Shown here in pieces: positions 17,370 to 26,794 of a stretch of DNA of 55,824 bases (its first letter is position 1; the number at the start of each line of letters is the position of its first letter). A program made the position numbers and the translations under genes. The notes under the pieces were generated by a model that was given only the letters and a program-made list of their open reading frames with translations, searched no databases and was not told the origin of the DNA. Source of the DNA: Bacteroides mediterraneensis (lineage in GTDB: Bacteria > Bacteroidota > Bacteroidia > Bacteroidales > Bacteroidaceae); NCBI RefSeq assembly GCF_016900355.1, contig NZ_JACJKA010000025.1:1-55824 (forward strand), written 5' to 3'.

Positions 17370-20300
17370 ATGAGTAAGAAGTTTACTGAATATTCGCAGC
17401 TCAACTTGTCGGAAATCAACAAGGAGGTGCTGAAAACATGGGATGAGAACGATGTGTTCTCTAAAAGTATGACAGAACGTGAGGGATGTCCTTCTTTCGT
17501 ATTTTACGAAGGTCCCCCTTCAGCCAACGGTATGCCGGGCATTCACCACGTGATGGCGCGTACGATTAAGGATACATTCTGCCGTTTCAAGACCATGAAG
17601 GGCTTCCAGGTAAAGCGTAAAGCCGGATGGGACACACACGGACTGCCGGTGGAACTGGGAGTGGAAAAGGCACTGGGCATCACCAAGGAGGATATCGGTA
17701 AAACGATTTCGGTGGCAGACTACAACAAGCACTGCCGCACGGATGTCATGAAGTTCACGAAAGAATGGACCGACCTTACACATAAGATGGGTTACTGGGT
17801 AGACCTGGACAACCCGTATATCACTTACGACAATCGCTACATTGAAACCTTGTGGTGGCTATTGCAGCAGCTTTACAAGAAAGGCCTGCTCTACAAGGGA
17901 TACACTATCCAGCCGTATTCTCCGGCTGCTGGTACGGGATTGAGCTCGCACGAGCTGAACCAGCCGGGATGCTACCGCGACGTGAAGGACCTGACTGTGG
18001 TGGCTCAGTTCAAGATGAAGAACCCGAAACCGGAAATGGCGGAGTGGGGTACACCGTACTTCATCGCATGGACGACTACTCCGTGGACTTTGCCTTCAAA
18101 TACTGCCCTCTGCGTGGGCCCGAAGATTGACTACGTGGCCGTCCAGACCTACAATTCATACAATGGAGAGAAGATGACAGTGGTTCTGGCCAAACCGTTG
18201 CTGTATGCACACTTCAACAAGAAGGCAGAAGGCTTGGCACTGGAAGACTACAAGCCGGGCGACAAGCTGGTTCCGTTCAAGGTGGTAGGTGAGTACAAGG
18301 GTACCGACCTCGTGGGTATGGAATACGAACAGCTTATCCCGTGGGTGAAACCGGTGGAAGCTGCCGAGGACGGTACGTGGAAAGAGGCTGCTGACAAAGC
18401 GTTCCGCGTGATTCCGGGTGACTATGTGACCACGGAAGACGGTACGGGTATCGTACACATCGCGCCGACATTCGGTGCCGACGATGCCAACGTGGCACGT
18501 GCGGCCGGCATTCCTTCTTTGTTCATGATCAACAAAAAGGGTGAAACTCGTCCGATGGTCGACCTGACCGGTAAGTTCTATCTGATGGAGGAACTGGATG
18601 AGGCGTTCGTGAAGGAATGTGTGGATGTAGAGAAATACAAGGAATACGAAGGTCGCTGGGTGAAGAATGCCTACGATCCGCAGTTCACTGTCGATGGCAA
18701 ATACGACGAGAAAGCCGCTCAGGCAGCCGAATCACTCGACGTGTATATCTGCATGATGCTGAAACAGCAGGGACTGGCGTTCAAGACTGAAAAGCATGTA
18801 CACAACTATCCGCACTGCTGGCGTACCGACAAACCGGTGTTGTATTATCCGCTGGACAGCTGGTTCATCCGTTCTACGGCTTGCAAGGAACGTATGATGG
18901 AACTGAACAAGACCATCAACTGGAAACCGGAATCTACGGGTTCAGGCCGTTTTGGAAAATGGTTGGAAAACCTGAATGACTGGAACCTGAGTCGTTCACG
19001 CTACTGGGGTACACCGTTGCCTATCTGGAGAAGCGAGGAAGGCGAAGAAATTTGCATCGGTTCAGTAGAAGAATTGTATAATGAAATTGAAAAATCAGTG
19101 GCTGCCGGCTTCATGACGGAAAATCCGTACAAGAAACTGGGATTCCAGCCGGGTGTATATAATAAGGAGAACTACGATAAGATTGACTTGCATCGTCCGT
19201 ATGTAGACGATATCATCTTGGTATCCGCTTCGGGCAAACCGATGAAACGTGAGTCGGATTTGATTGACGTATGGTTCGATTCTGGTTCTATGCCGTATGC
19301 ACAGCTGCACTATCCGTTTGAAAACAAGGAACTGATAGACTCTCGCAGCTACTATCCGGCAGACTTCATTGCAGAAGGGGTGGACCAGACACGTGGATGG
19401 TTCTTTACGCTGCATGCCATCGCCACGATGGTGTTCGACAGTGTGGCTTACAAGAACGTTATCTCCAATGGTCTGGTGCTTGACAAGAACGGCAACAAGA
19501 TGTCGAAGCGTCTGGGCAATGCCGTTGACCCGTTCGGTGCCATTGAGAAGTTCGGTTCCGACCCATTGCGTTGGTACATGATTACCAACTCTTCTCCGTG
19601 GGACAACCTGAAGTTTGATACGGAAGGGGTGGATGAAGTACGCCGCAAGTTCTTCGGTACCTTGTACAACACGTATTCATTCTTCGCCTTGTATGCCAAC
19701 GTGGACGGCTTTACCTACGCAGAAAAAGACGTGCCGATGAACGAGCGTCCAGAAATCGACCGCTGGATTCTGTCGTTGCTGAACACGCTGATCAAGAACG
19801 TGGATGCTTGCTTCACGGATTACGAACCGACCAAGGCTGGACGTCTGATCACCGACTTCGTAAACGATAACTTGAGTAACTGGTACGTGCGTCTGAACCG
19901 TAAACGTTTCTGGGGCAGTGCTATGTCGACCGATAAGCTCTCTGCTTACCAGACACTCTATACTTGCCTGGAGACCGTGGCCAAACTGATGGCACCGATT
20001 GCTCCGTTCTATGCCGACCGTCTGTATATGGACTTGATTGGCGTGACCGGACGTGATCAGGTGGTTTCCGTACATCTTGCCAAGTTCCCGGTAGCCGATG
20101 AAAGTCTGATCAATCTGGAACTGGAAGCTCGCATGCAGATGGCACAGGATGTCACTTCCATGGTGTTGGCTTTGCGTCGTAAGGTGAACATCAAGGTACG
20201 TCAGCCGCTGCAGTGCATCATGATTCCGGTAGTAGATGAAGCCCAGAAACAGCACATTGAAGCTGTGAAAGACCTGATCATGAGCGAAGTGAACGTAAAG

Positions 20301-20858
20301 GAACTTAAGTTCGTGGACGGTGCAGCAGGTGTACTGGTGAAGAAAGTGAAATGTGATTTCAAGAAGCTGGGTCCGAAATTCGGAAAGCAGATGAAGGCCG
20401 TAGCTGCGGCTGTGGCAGGCATGTCGCAGGAAGCCATCGCTGAATTGGAGAAAAACGGAAGCTACACCTTCCAGCTGGAAGGCGGAGAAGCCGTGGTGGA
20501 AGCTGCCGATGTGGAAATCTTCAGCGAAGATATCCCGGGCTGGTTGGTAGCCAATGAAGGCAAGCTGACCGTCGCACTCGAAGTGACACTGACCGACGAG
20601 CTGAAGCGTGAAGGTATTGCCCGTGAACTGGTGAACCGTATTCAGAATATCCGTAAGAGCAGCGGTTTCGAGATTACCGACAAGATTGCCATCGTGCTGT
20701 CAAAAAATCCGAATACCGATGACGCGATAAATGAATATAATAATTATATTTGCAACCAAGTGCTGGCTAACTCATTGGTACTGGCTGATGAGGTGGCCGA
20801 CGGCACGGAAATCAGTTTCGATGACTTTTCGTTGTATATTCATGTAACGAAACTGTAA
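17370..20858 (+). CDS. ileS: Isoleucyl-tRNA synthetase
   Basis: 1162 residues, a class I synthetase that charges tRNA-Ile and edits mischarged valine. The HIGH box reads GMPGIHH in PPSANGMPGIHHVMART (about residues 50-66). The KMSKS loop reads NKMSKRLGN. The editing domain has TTTPWTLPSNTALCVGP. The length and the KMSKR variant fit the longer, eukaryote-like IleS type that in several bacteria is insensitive to mupirocin; I infer this only from motif form. No T-box is visible, but the 5' region has TAAATTTG -7-like boxes at 17297-17304 and 17310-17317. Ends in a stem at 20868-20892. Confidence 0.97.
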   Translation: MSKKFTEYSQLNLSEINKEVLKTWDENDVFSKSMTEREGCPSFVFYEGPPSANGMPGIHHVMARTIKDTFCRFKTMKGFQVKRKAGWDTHGLPVELGVEKALGITKEDIGKTISVADYNKHCRTDVMKFTKEWTDLTHKMGYWVDLDNPYITYDNRYIETLWWLLQQLYKKGLLYKGYTIQPYSPAAGTGLSSHELNQPGCYRDVKDLTVVAQFKMKNPKPEMAEWGTPYFIAWTTTPWTLPSNTALCVGPKIDYVAVQTYNSYNGEKMTVVLAKPLLYAHFNKKAEGLALEDYKPGDKLVPFKVVGEYKGTDLVGMEYEQLIPWVKPVEAAEDGTWKEAADKAFRVIPGDYVTTEDGTGIVHIAPTFGADDANVARAAGIPSLFMINKKGETRPMVDLTGKFYLMEELDEAFVKECVDVEKYKEYEGRWVKNAYDPQFTVDGKYDEKAAQAAESLDVYICMMLKQQGLAFKTEKHVHNYPHCWRTDKPVLYYPLDSWFIRSTACKERMMELNKTINWKPESTGSGRFGKWLENLNDWNLSRSRYWGTPLPIWRSEEGEEICIGSVEELYNEIEKSVAAGFMTENPYKKLGFQPGVYNKENYDKIDLHRPYVDDIILVSASGKPMKRESDLIDVWFDSGSMPYAQLHYPFENKELIDSRSYYPADFIAEGVDQTRGWFFTLHAIATMVFDSVAYKNVISNGLVLDKNGNKMSKRLGNAVDPFGAIEKFGSDPLRWYMITNSSPWDNLKFDTEGVDEVRRKFFGTLYNTYSFFALYANVDGFTYAEKDVPMNERPEIDRWILSLLNTLIKNVDACFTDYEPTKAGRLITDFVNDNLSNWYVRLNRKRFWGSAMSTDKLSAYQTLYTCLETVAKLMAPIAPFYADRLYMDLIGVTGRDQVVSVHLAKFPVADESLINLELEARMQMAQDVTSMVLALRRKVNIKVRQPLQCIMIPVVDEAQKQHIEAVKDLIMSEVNVKELKFVDGAAGVLVKKVKCDFKKLGPKFGKQMKAVAAAVAGMSQEAIAELEKNGSYTFQLEGGEAVVEAADVEIFSEDIPGWLVANEGKLTVALEVTLTDELKREGIARELVNRIQNIRKSSGFEITDKIAIVLSKNPNTDDAINEYNNYICNQVLANSLVLADEVADGTEISFDDFSLYIHVTKL

Positions 20859-20867
20859 TATGAACCC

Positions 20868-20892
20868 ATCCACCCGGCCTTGTCGGGTGGAT
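20868..20892 (+). terminator. Hairpin after ileS
   Basis: ATCCACCCG (20868-20876) pairs with CGGGTGGAT (20884-20892), a 9-bp perfect stem with a 7-base loop. No real T-run follows, so it may be a processing or attenuation stem rather than a full terminator. Confidence 0.5.
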
Positions 20893-20922
20893 ACTATTTA
20901 TTAACTTAAAACTTTAAGCACT

Positions 20923-21303
20923 ATGGCTGAAAAAACGAGGTATTCTGACGCTGAACTGGAAGAGTTCCGCGCCATTATCATGGAGAAACTTCAGCTCGCG
21001 GAACGCGACTATGAGAAACTGAAAAGCAGTATAATGAATGCGGATGGCAACGATACAGACGATACGTCTCCTACATACAAAGTCTTGGAAGAAGGAGCCA
21101 ACACGTTGTCGAAGGAGGAAACCACCCGCTTGGCTGCCCGTCAGTTGAAGTTCATTCAGAACTTGCGTGCGGCATTGGTACGTATTGAAAACAAAACATA
21201 CGGAATTTGCCGTGAAACAGGTAAGCTGATTCCTGCTGAACGTCTTCGTGCAGTTCCTCATGCTACATTGAGCATTGAGGCTAAACAGCATGGAAAACAT
21301 TAG
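20923..21303 (+). CDS. TraR/DksA-family protein without zinc cysteines
   Basis: 126 residues. A long N-terminal coiled-coil hairpin (about 8-95, ELEEFRAIIMEKLQLAERDYEKL...) is followed by the DksA-type C-terminal domain with TYGICRETGKLIPAERLRAVPHATLSIEAK. DksA relatives insert the coiled coil into the RNA polymerase secondary channel and alter initiation with ppGpp. The usual four zinc cysteines are reduced to one (in GIC), as in other Bacteroidetes members. The acidic tip residues 'DGNDTDDTSP' are compatible with polymerase contact. It follows ileS by 64 bp and is closed by a terminator. Confidence 0.9.
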   Translation: MAEKTRYSDAELEEFRAIIMEKLQLAERDYEKLKSSIMNADGNDTDDTSPTYKVLEEGANTLSKEETTRLAARQLKFIQNLRAALVRIENKTYGICRETGKLIPAERLRAVPHATLSIEAKQHGKH

Positions 21304-21327
21304 TATTTAACTTGAAGTTGGGAATTG

Positions 21328-21389
21328 AAAATTGAGAAACGGTACGGTCTGAAGTGCCTCATTTTCGGTTTTCAGTTCTCAATTTTTTT
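21328..21389 (+). terminator. Terminator after the DksA-like gene
   Basis: AAAATTGAGAA (21328-21338) pairs with TTCTCAATTTT (21376-21386), with the T-run continuing to 21389. The 37-base loop can form further pairs. Confidence 0.6.
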
Positions 21390-21418
21390 GAACTGATTTG
21401 TATTGAATTTTGAAGAAA

Positions 21419-22078
21419 ATGAAGAAATTTCTCACTCAGGGTCGTTTGGTAACGCTTGTGGTGGCAGGGGTGTTGATTATTGACCAGGTCATCAAGATTT
21501 TGGTAAAGACAAACATGTATCTGCATGAGAATATTCATGTGACCGATTGGTTTTATATCTATTTCACCGAGAACAATGGTATGGCTTTCGGTCTTGAGAT
21601 TTTCGCCAAACTGTTCCTGACTTTGTTCCGTATTGTGGCAGCCGTGTTGATTACGGTGTATCTTACCAAGCTGGTGAAACGGAGCCAGAACAAGGTAAAG
21701 AACGGTTATCTGGTATGTCTTTCTTTGATTTTAGCCGGAGCGGTAGGAAATATCATCGATTGCGTGTTCTACGGTGAGATTTTCAGTGAGAGCTCGCATT
21801 GGCAGATTGCTTCATGGGTACCGCTTGGAGAGGGATATTCCAGCTGGTTGCATGGGAAGGTCGTCGATATGTTCTATTTCCCGATTATCGATACTTATTG
21901 GCCTGATTGGATGCCGCTGGTGGGAGGTGACCATTTTATTTTCTTCAGTCCGATTTTTAACTTTGCCGATGCTGCCATCAGCTGTGGCATCATCGCGCTG
22001 CTTATCTTCTATTCACGTTACCTCAATTCAGGGGCACATACGGAGGCTACTCCTACTTCCAAAGAATCCAAGAAATGA
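21419..22078 (+). CDS. lspA: Lipoprotein signal peptidase (signal peptidase II)
   Basis: 219 residues from the ATG at 21419 (a TTG three codons upstream is rejected). Four membrane segments. It cleaves the signal peptide of diacylglyceryl-modified prolipoproteins before the lipobox Cys. Catalytic aspartates are in AGAVGNIIDCVFYG and FNFADAAIS; the conserved TENNGMAFG is also present. A longer periplasmic loop between the two Asp motifs (about residues 125-180) is usual in Bacteroidetes. Its stop overlaps the ATG of the DUF4296 lipoprotein by 4 bp; the genes are coupled. Confidence 0.95.
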   Translation: MKKFLTQGRLVTLVVAGVLIIDQVIKILVKTNMYLHENIHVTDWFYIYFTENNGMAFGLEIFAKLFLTLFRIVAAVLITVYLTKLVKRSQNKVKNGYLVCLSLILAGAVGNIIDCVFYGEIFSESSHWQIASWVPLGEGYSSWLHGKVVDMFYFPIIDTYWPDWMPLVGGDHFIFFSPIFNFADAAISCGIIALLIFYSRYLNSGAHTEATPTSKESKK

Positions 22079-22935
22079 AACAGATTGCAGTTATAGGAGT
22101 TTCGGCATTGATGCTGTGCGGCTTGTTCGGGTGCGGAAAGAAGGTACCTAAGGATATCATCCAGCCCCAGGCCATGGAGGATTTGCTTTATGATTATCAT
22201 CTGGCCACTACGCTAAGTGCTGATTTACCCTACAATGAAAACTACAAGAAGGAGGCTTATCTGGCTTATGTCTTCAAGAAGCATCATGTCACAGAGGCGG
22301 AATTCGATTCTTCTATGGTGTGGTATTCCCGCCATAGCGATGAGATGACGACCATCTATGAGAACTTGCAGAAGCGGATGGAAACCACTGCGGAGCAATT
22401 GAAGAAACAATCTGTTCGTCATACGGGTGAATTTGCCATGTCGGTGGCAGGTGATACGGTTGATTTGTGGCAGGATCGTACTGTGTACTGGCTTACACCT
22501 TTTGGCTTGACAAACAAATTGGCTTTTGAAATGAAGGCCGATACCTCTTTCCATGAGAAGGACAGATTGGTGTGGGAGGCCAACTTTACTTTCATGCCGA
22601 AGGGAACACCCTCGGGTAAGCTTGTGATGGGATTGAACCTGACGTTCGATAATGACAGTACACAGGGTATGACGCGGGTGATCAGCATGTCGGGAATGCA
22701 GCGTTTGGTCATTATGCCCGATTCAGCTTTCAAGTATAAACATGTAACCGGGTTCATGTATTATACCGGAGGAGAAAAATCTTCGGTACTGGTAAGCAAC
22801 ATCCAGTTACGACGTTATCATGTGCCTGAACGTAATCTGCCGGTAGTGACCGACTCATTGGCTGTGCAACCCGCCGATACACTTCCAAAGGATTCTCTTC
22901 GACGGGTAAAACGTCCGGAACTCATGAAACGCTGA
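22075..22935 (+). CDS. DUF4296 lipoprotein
   Basis: 286 residues. The signal peptide ends in the lipobox LFGC (Cys20), so the mature protein is lipid-anchored. The N-terminal half (about 25-120) is the helical DUF4296 domain: 'IIQPQAMEDLLYDYHLATTL', 'YKKEAYLAYVFKKHHVTEAE', 'DSSMVWYSRHSDEM'. The C-terminal half (about 130-260) is strand-rich and unrecognised. The function is unknown. It overlaps lspA at its start and the next gene by 1 bp. Neighbourhood with lspA is a common Bacteroidetes arrangement. Confidence 0.85.
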   Translation: MKQIAVIGVSALMLCGLFGCGKKVPKDIIQPQAMEDLLYDYHLATTLSADLPYNENYKKEAYLAYVFKKHHVTEAEFDSSMVWYSRHSDEMTTIYENLQKRMETTAEQLKKQSVRHTGEFAMSVAGDTVDLWQDRTVYWLTPFGLTNKLAFEMKADTSFHEKDRLVWEANFTFMPKGTPSGKLVMGLNLTFDNDSTQGMTRVISMSGMQRLVIMPDSAFKYKHVTGFMYYTGGEKSSVLVSNIQLRRYHVPERNLPVVTDSLAVQPADTLPKDSLRRVKRPELMKR

Positions 22936-23267
22936 TGACAATGAAATATTACGCATCTCATTATCTCTGGCATGCGGGGCAGAACCAACTGTTCCGCATG
23001 CAGCGTATAGGACTTGATGCTTCCAGCCATGTGTTTCTTTCGATGGAATCACTTGAAGAGGAGGTCCGTCAGACACAGTGGTTGAACGGACTGATTATTT
23101 TGGCTCCCTGTCGGACAGAGAGAAGGAAAGGAGAGTCGTTTCTTGATTTCTGTCAGCGGGTGTCCCAATCAGTAGCGGGTAGAGAAGAATTGTATGCTTT
23201 TCACGTATCCGATTTCGACTTGCGGAAAATGGAATTCACCTCAAGAAGCCGGTTGCAGCGTTTATGA
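22935..23267 (+). CDS. Hypothetical protein downstream of the DUF4296 lipoprotein
   Basis: 110 residues; alternative start at 22941. No signal peptide. The N-terminus reads MKYYASHYLWHAGQNQLFRMQRIGLD; the middle has 'WLNGLIILAPCRTERRKGES'. I do not recognise a family. The frame is coupled to the preceding gene (TGATG overlap) and its 3' end overlaps the convergent TrmH-family gene by 6 bp. The tight packing supports a real gene. Confidence 0.65.
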   Translation: MTMKYYASHYLWHAGQNQLFRMQRIGLDASSHVFLSMESLEEEVRQTQWLNGLIILAPCRTERRKGESFLDFCQRVSQSVAGREELYAFHVSDFDLRKMEFTSRSRLQRL

Positions 23268-24020
23268 CATCCGGCGGCGGAACTCTGCACATACAATGGC
23301 TGTAGCGACCGCTACATTGAGTGATTCGCTGGTTTCTTGTCCCTGTGGGTAGTTCGGTATCAGCAGTTTCTTTGAAACCATCGCTTCAATTTCCTTGCAT
23401 ACCCCATTCCCCTCATTGCCCATGACAATCACTCCTTTAGGCGATAACTCTTGCGAGTAGATATTGGTCCCGTCCAGGAATGTACCAAATACGGGAATCT
23501 TTCTTTCGGCTTGCAAACGGATGAACGCTTTCAAATCACAATAGTGTAGTTTGACGCGAGCCAGTGCTCCCATGGTGGCCTGCACTGTTTTGGGGTTAAA
23601 GGCATCGGCTGTACCGGGTGAGCAGAAAATGTCTTCTATGCCGAACCAGTCGGCAATGCGGATAATGGTACCCAGGTTGCCGGGGTCCTGCACATCGTCG
23701 AGGGCCAGACAGAGGGAACGGGCTGGAAGAGTATCGTCGTAGGAGTACGACGGAAGCTCGAATACGGCCAGCACTTCCTGCGGCGTTTTCAGCAGACTGG
23801 CACGAGCCAGTTCTTCTGCCGTCACTTCAATGGTTTCCTGAGCCAGTAGGAGAGGGTGTTGTTCCAGCCAGGCAGTGGTGGCAATCAGGAGGCGGCAGGA
23901 GAAATGTCCTAAGAGGTCGCTTACCAGTTTGTTGCCTTCGGCCAGAAAAGAATTCTCGGCTTTCCGGTACTTTTTCATTTCCAGTGACCGGATGTATTTG
24001 ATTCTGTTTTTGCTCAGCAT
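23262..24020 (-). CDS. TrmH/SpoU-family RNA 2'-O-methyltransferase
   Basis: 252 residues. An N-terminal substrate-binding domain (about 1-95, starting MLSKNRIKYIRSLEMKKYR) precedes a SPOUT knot with the SpoU signatures: DDVQDPGNLGTIIRIADWFG (motif 1), VIVMGNEGNGV (motif 2) and LLIPNYPQGQETSESLNVAVATAIVCAEF (motif 3). It methylates ribose in rRNA or tRNA using SAM. RlmB-like, but the target base cannot be read from sequence. Confidence 0.9.
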   Translation of the reverse strand: MLSKNRIKYIRSLEMKKYRKAENSFLAEGNKLVSDLLGHFSCRLLIATTAWLEQHPLLLAQETIEVTAEELARASLLKTPQEVLAVFELPSYSYDDTLPARSLCLALDDVQDPGNLGTIIRIADWFGIEDIFCSPGTADAFNPKTVQATMGALARVKLHYCDLKAFIRLQAERKIPVFGTFLDGTNIYSQELSPKGVIVMGNEGNGVCKEIEAMVSKKLLIPNYPQGQETSESLNVAVATAIVCAEFRRRMS

Positions 24021-24125
24021 ATTTGTGACGGGAATTTTTAATTATATTTTAAGAACAAAGCTAAGAAGATATTTTTAATTATTGCCTATCTTTGCATGTA
24101 ATTTTGCATATATCCGCTTGTTTGT

Positions 24126-26435
24126 ATGAAGATATCCCCCCGTTTTTATATAGGTCTGTGTGCGATGCTGCTTTTCCTGAGCGGATGTTCGGTCAGTAAG
24201 TTCATACCGGAGGGTCATTATCTGTTGGATAATGTGAAGGTAGAATCGGACAACAAAGAAATCAAATCTTCCCAAATGACGGCCTATCTTCGTCAGACCC
24301 CGAATGCCAAGTGGTTTAGTCTGGTAAAACTGCCGATGTACATTTACGGAGCTGCCGGCAAGGACTCCACCAAGTGGATGAACCGTTTTCTTTATCGGAT
24401 AGGAGATGCCCCTCGTATTTATGATCCGGATCTGGCGGAGGAAACACGTTTGCAGATTGAGCAGGCTGTACGTAACATGGGTTATATGAGCGGGCAGGTG
24501 AGCATGCATACCCAGGTGAAGGGGAAAAAAATCAAGGTTTATTATCAGATTCATTCCGGTGATCCTTACCTGATTTCACGGGTGGCCTATGATATTGCCG
24601 ATTATCAGATTCACGATTATCTGATGGCTGATTCAGCCCGTTCCTATCTGAAGGAAGGAGCGCGTCTGGATATCAACCAGCTGGATCAGGAACGTGACCG
24701 TATCACGCAGTTCTTGCAGAACCGTGGATATTATCGTTTCAATAAAGATTTCATCACGTATCAGGTGGACACCATGCGCAATTCGCGTAATGTGGACCTG
24801 ATCATGCAACTGCATCCTTACCGTCGAAAGAAAGAGGATCCGCCTTCTCCGCACCGTCAGTATTACCTCCGGGATGTGGGTTTCGTGTTCGATGTAGATT
24901 TTTCCGATCTTGCTTCCGAGAGTCTGAAGGGCATTGACTCTCTTCGTTCGGGAGGACTGAATTTTTATTTCAAAGATAAACTGTTTTTGCGCCCTCAGGT
25001 TATCAACGATAACAACCATTTGAGACCTGGAAGGATATATCGTGTACGCGATGTGCAGAATACGTACTCGGCACTCGGGCGACTGAATATATTGAAATAT
25101 TCTAATATTCGTTTCCGGGAGGACCTGCGGGCTGATTCGGCTTACCTGGATGCGTATGTCATGTTGACCCGCAACAAGAACAAATCGCTTTCGTTTGAGA
25201 TTGAAGGTACCAACTCCGCAGGCGATTTGGGGGCGGCGGCATCTGTGGCTTATACTCATCGAAATCTGTTCAAGGGGTCTGAAACCTTCACGATTAAAGT
25301 GCGTGGAGCGTATGAGGCTGTAACAGGTCTGGAAGGATATGCCAACAGCAACTACATGGAATATGGAGTGGAGAGCAGCCTGAGTTTCCCGGAGTTTATG
25401 TTTCCCTTCCTTTCGGCTGATTTTCGTCGTAGGAGCCGTGCCACATCGGAGGTGAGTGTGAAATACAACTGGCAGATTCGTCCGGAGTTTGAACGCACGG
25501 TGGCTTCTGCGGGTTGGAGTTATCATTGGAGCAAGCGCCGGGCTACCCATCGTTTCGATGTGTTCGACCTGAACTACATTTATATGCCGTATCGGTCGGA
25601 AACTTTCCGTGAATACCTGAATTTGATGGACGAAAAGAACCCTTTGCTGCGCTATAGTTATGAGGACTTGTTTATCGTGCGTATGGGATATACGTATACT
25701 TATAACAGTTCGGGGGCGATGTCACAGAAAACGGCACAGCGTAATTCCTATTCTATCCGTTTCAATATTGAGGAATCGGGTAACCTGTTGTATCTCTTTT
25801 CGAAAGCCATTAATGGAAAGCCGAAAAATGGAGAGAGTTTTCAGATGGCCAATATCGGTTTTGCCCAGTATGTGAAGGCGGACTTTGACTATGCCAAGAA
25901 TTTTATGATTGACGACCGTAATGCCTTGGTGTTTCACGTGGGAGTGGGGGTGGCCGTACCTTATGGAAACTCCAAGAGTCTTCCGTTTGAAAAACTGTAT
26001 TTCTCCGGGGGAGCCAACAGTGTGCGTGGATGGAGTGTCCGTTCGTTGGGGCCGGGAGGCTACCGGGGCGATAGCAACAGTTTGGATTATGTGAACCATA
26101 CGGGCGACATCAAGCTCGACCTGAACCTGGAGTATCGTACGCATCTGTTCTGGAAATTGAATGGAGCGGCGTTCATCGATGCCGGAAATGTGTGGTCCAT
26201 CCGCAACCGGGAATTGCAGCCTGAAGGACTGTTCAAGTTCAACCGCTTTTACAAACAGCTGGCCGTGGCTTACGGACTGGGACTGCGTTTCGACCTGGAT
26301 TTCCTGATTATCCGTTTCGATGGAGGTATGAAGGCCATCAATCCGATGTACACCGGGCGCGACCACTATCCAATTATCTCTCCCAATTTTAAACGCGACT
26401 TCGCGTTCCATTTTGCAGTAGGTTATCCGTTTTAA
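24126..26435 (+). CDS. tamL: TamL-type BamA/TamA outer-membrane lipoprotein
   Basis: 769 residues. A lipobox LSGC (Cys21) after the signal peptide makes this the lipid-anchored TamA variant found in Bacteroidetes. POTRA-like repeats fill about 30-400 ('IPEGHYLLDNVKVESDNKEI', 'QFLQNRGYYRFNKDF', 'LRPGRIYRVRDVQNTYSALG'). The C-terminal third is a 16-stranded Omp85 barrel that ends in HFAVGYPF. The barrel motif 'FSGGANSVRGWSVRSLGPG' holds the conserved VRGW/Y element. It probably works with a TamB protein, not in this window, in outer membrane biogenesis. A TATCTTTG box (24087-24094) lies 31 bases upstream. Confidence 0.9.
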   Translation: MKISPRFYIGLCAMLLFLSGCSVSKFIPEGHYLLDNVKVESDNKEIKSSQMTAYLRQTPNAKWFSLVKLPMYIYGAAGKDSTKWMNRFLYRIGDAPRIYDPDLAEETRLQIEQAVRNMGYMSGQVSMHTQVKGKKIKVYYQIHSGDPYLISRVAYDIADYQIHDYLMADSARSYLKEGARLDINQLDQERDRITQFLQNRGYYRFNKDFITYQVDTMRNSRNVDLIMQLHPYRRKKEDPPSPHRQYYLRDVGFVFDVDFSDLASESLKGIDSLRSGGLNFYFKDKLFLRPQVINDNNHLRPGRIYRVRDVQNTYSALGRLNILKYSNIRFREDLRADSAYLDAYVMLTRNKNKSLSFEIEGTNSAGDLGAAASVAYTHRNLFKGSETFTIKVRGAYEAVTGLEGYANSNYMEYGVESSLSFPEFMFPFLSADFRRRSRATSEVSVKYNWQIRPEFERTVASAGWSYHWSKRRATHRFDVFDLNYIYMPYRSETFREYLNLMDEKNPLLRYSYEDLFIVRMGYTYTYNSSGAMSQKTAQRNSYSIRFNIEESGNLLYLFSKAINGKPKNGESFQMANIGFAQYVKADFDYAKNFMIDDRNALVFHVGVGVAVPYGNSKSLPFEKLYFSGGANSVRGWSVRSLGPGGYRGDSNSLDYVNHTGDIKLDLNLEYRTHLFWKLNGAAFIDAGNVWSIRNRELQPEGLFKFNRFYKQLAVAYGLGLRFDLDFLIIRFDGGMKAINPMYTGRDHYPIISPNFKRDFAFHFAVGYPF

Positions 26436-26445
26436 TCCTTTATAT

Positions 26446-26688
26446 ATGACTATGAGTAAGAATGTATATACTCTTGAAGAAGTAGAGCAGCTGAAAGCCT
26501 GGTTCGACCAGACGGAACTTCCGGCTGAAATGCAGCTGGATAAGGCAGTCTACATACCCGATGTGAAAGAAACCGTACGCCGTCTGTTCTTGCAGGCTCA
26601 TGTATGCTATGAGAACCCTCGTTTGCAGGGCTGCCTCCGTTTGCTGGAACGCATCAAGGCCCATTTGGAGGAAGAGAAAAAGAATTAG
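26446..26688 (+). CDS. Small conserved protein (DUF6965-like)
   Basis: 80 residues; start at 26446 or 26452. Almost wholly helical: '[20 protein letters not shown]', then '[20 protein letters not shown]' and '[18 protein letters not shown]'. It resembles a short Bacteroidales family I recall as DUF6965, from memory only. Function unknown. It begins 10 bp after tamL and precedes pfp by 106 bp, so it is probably read through from tamL. Confidence 0.7.
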   Translation: MTMSKNVYTLEEVEQLKAWFDQTELPAEMQLDKAVYIPDVKETVRRLFLQAHVCYENPRLQGCLRLLERIKAHLEEEKKN

Positions 26689-26794
26689 GATATGCCTAAA
26701 ATTGCCGGCTTTCTTTCATATTTGCGAAAAAAATACGAAATTTGCACAGCAACGAAAAAGATTATTTCAATACACCTTTATAAATATAACAATT

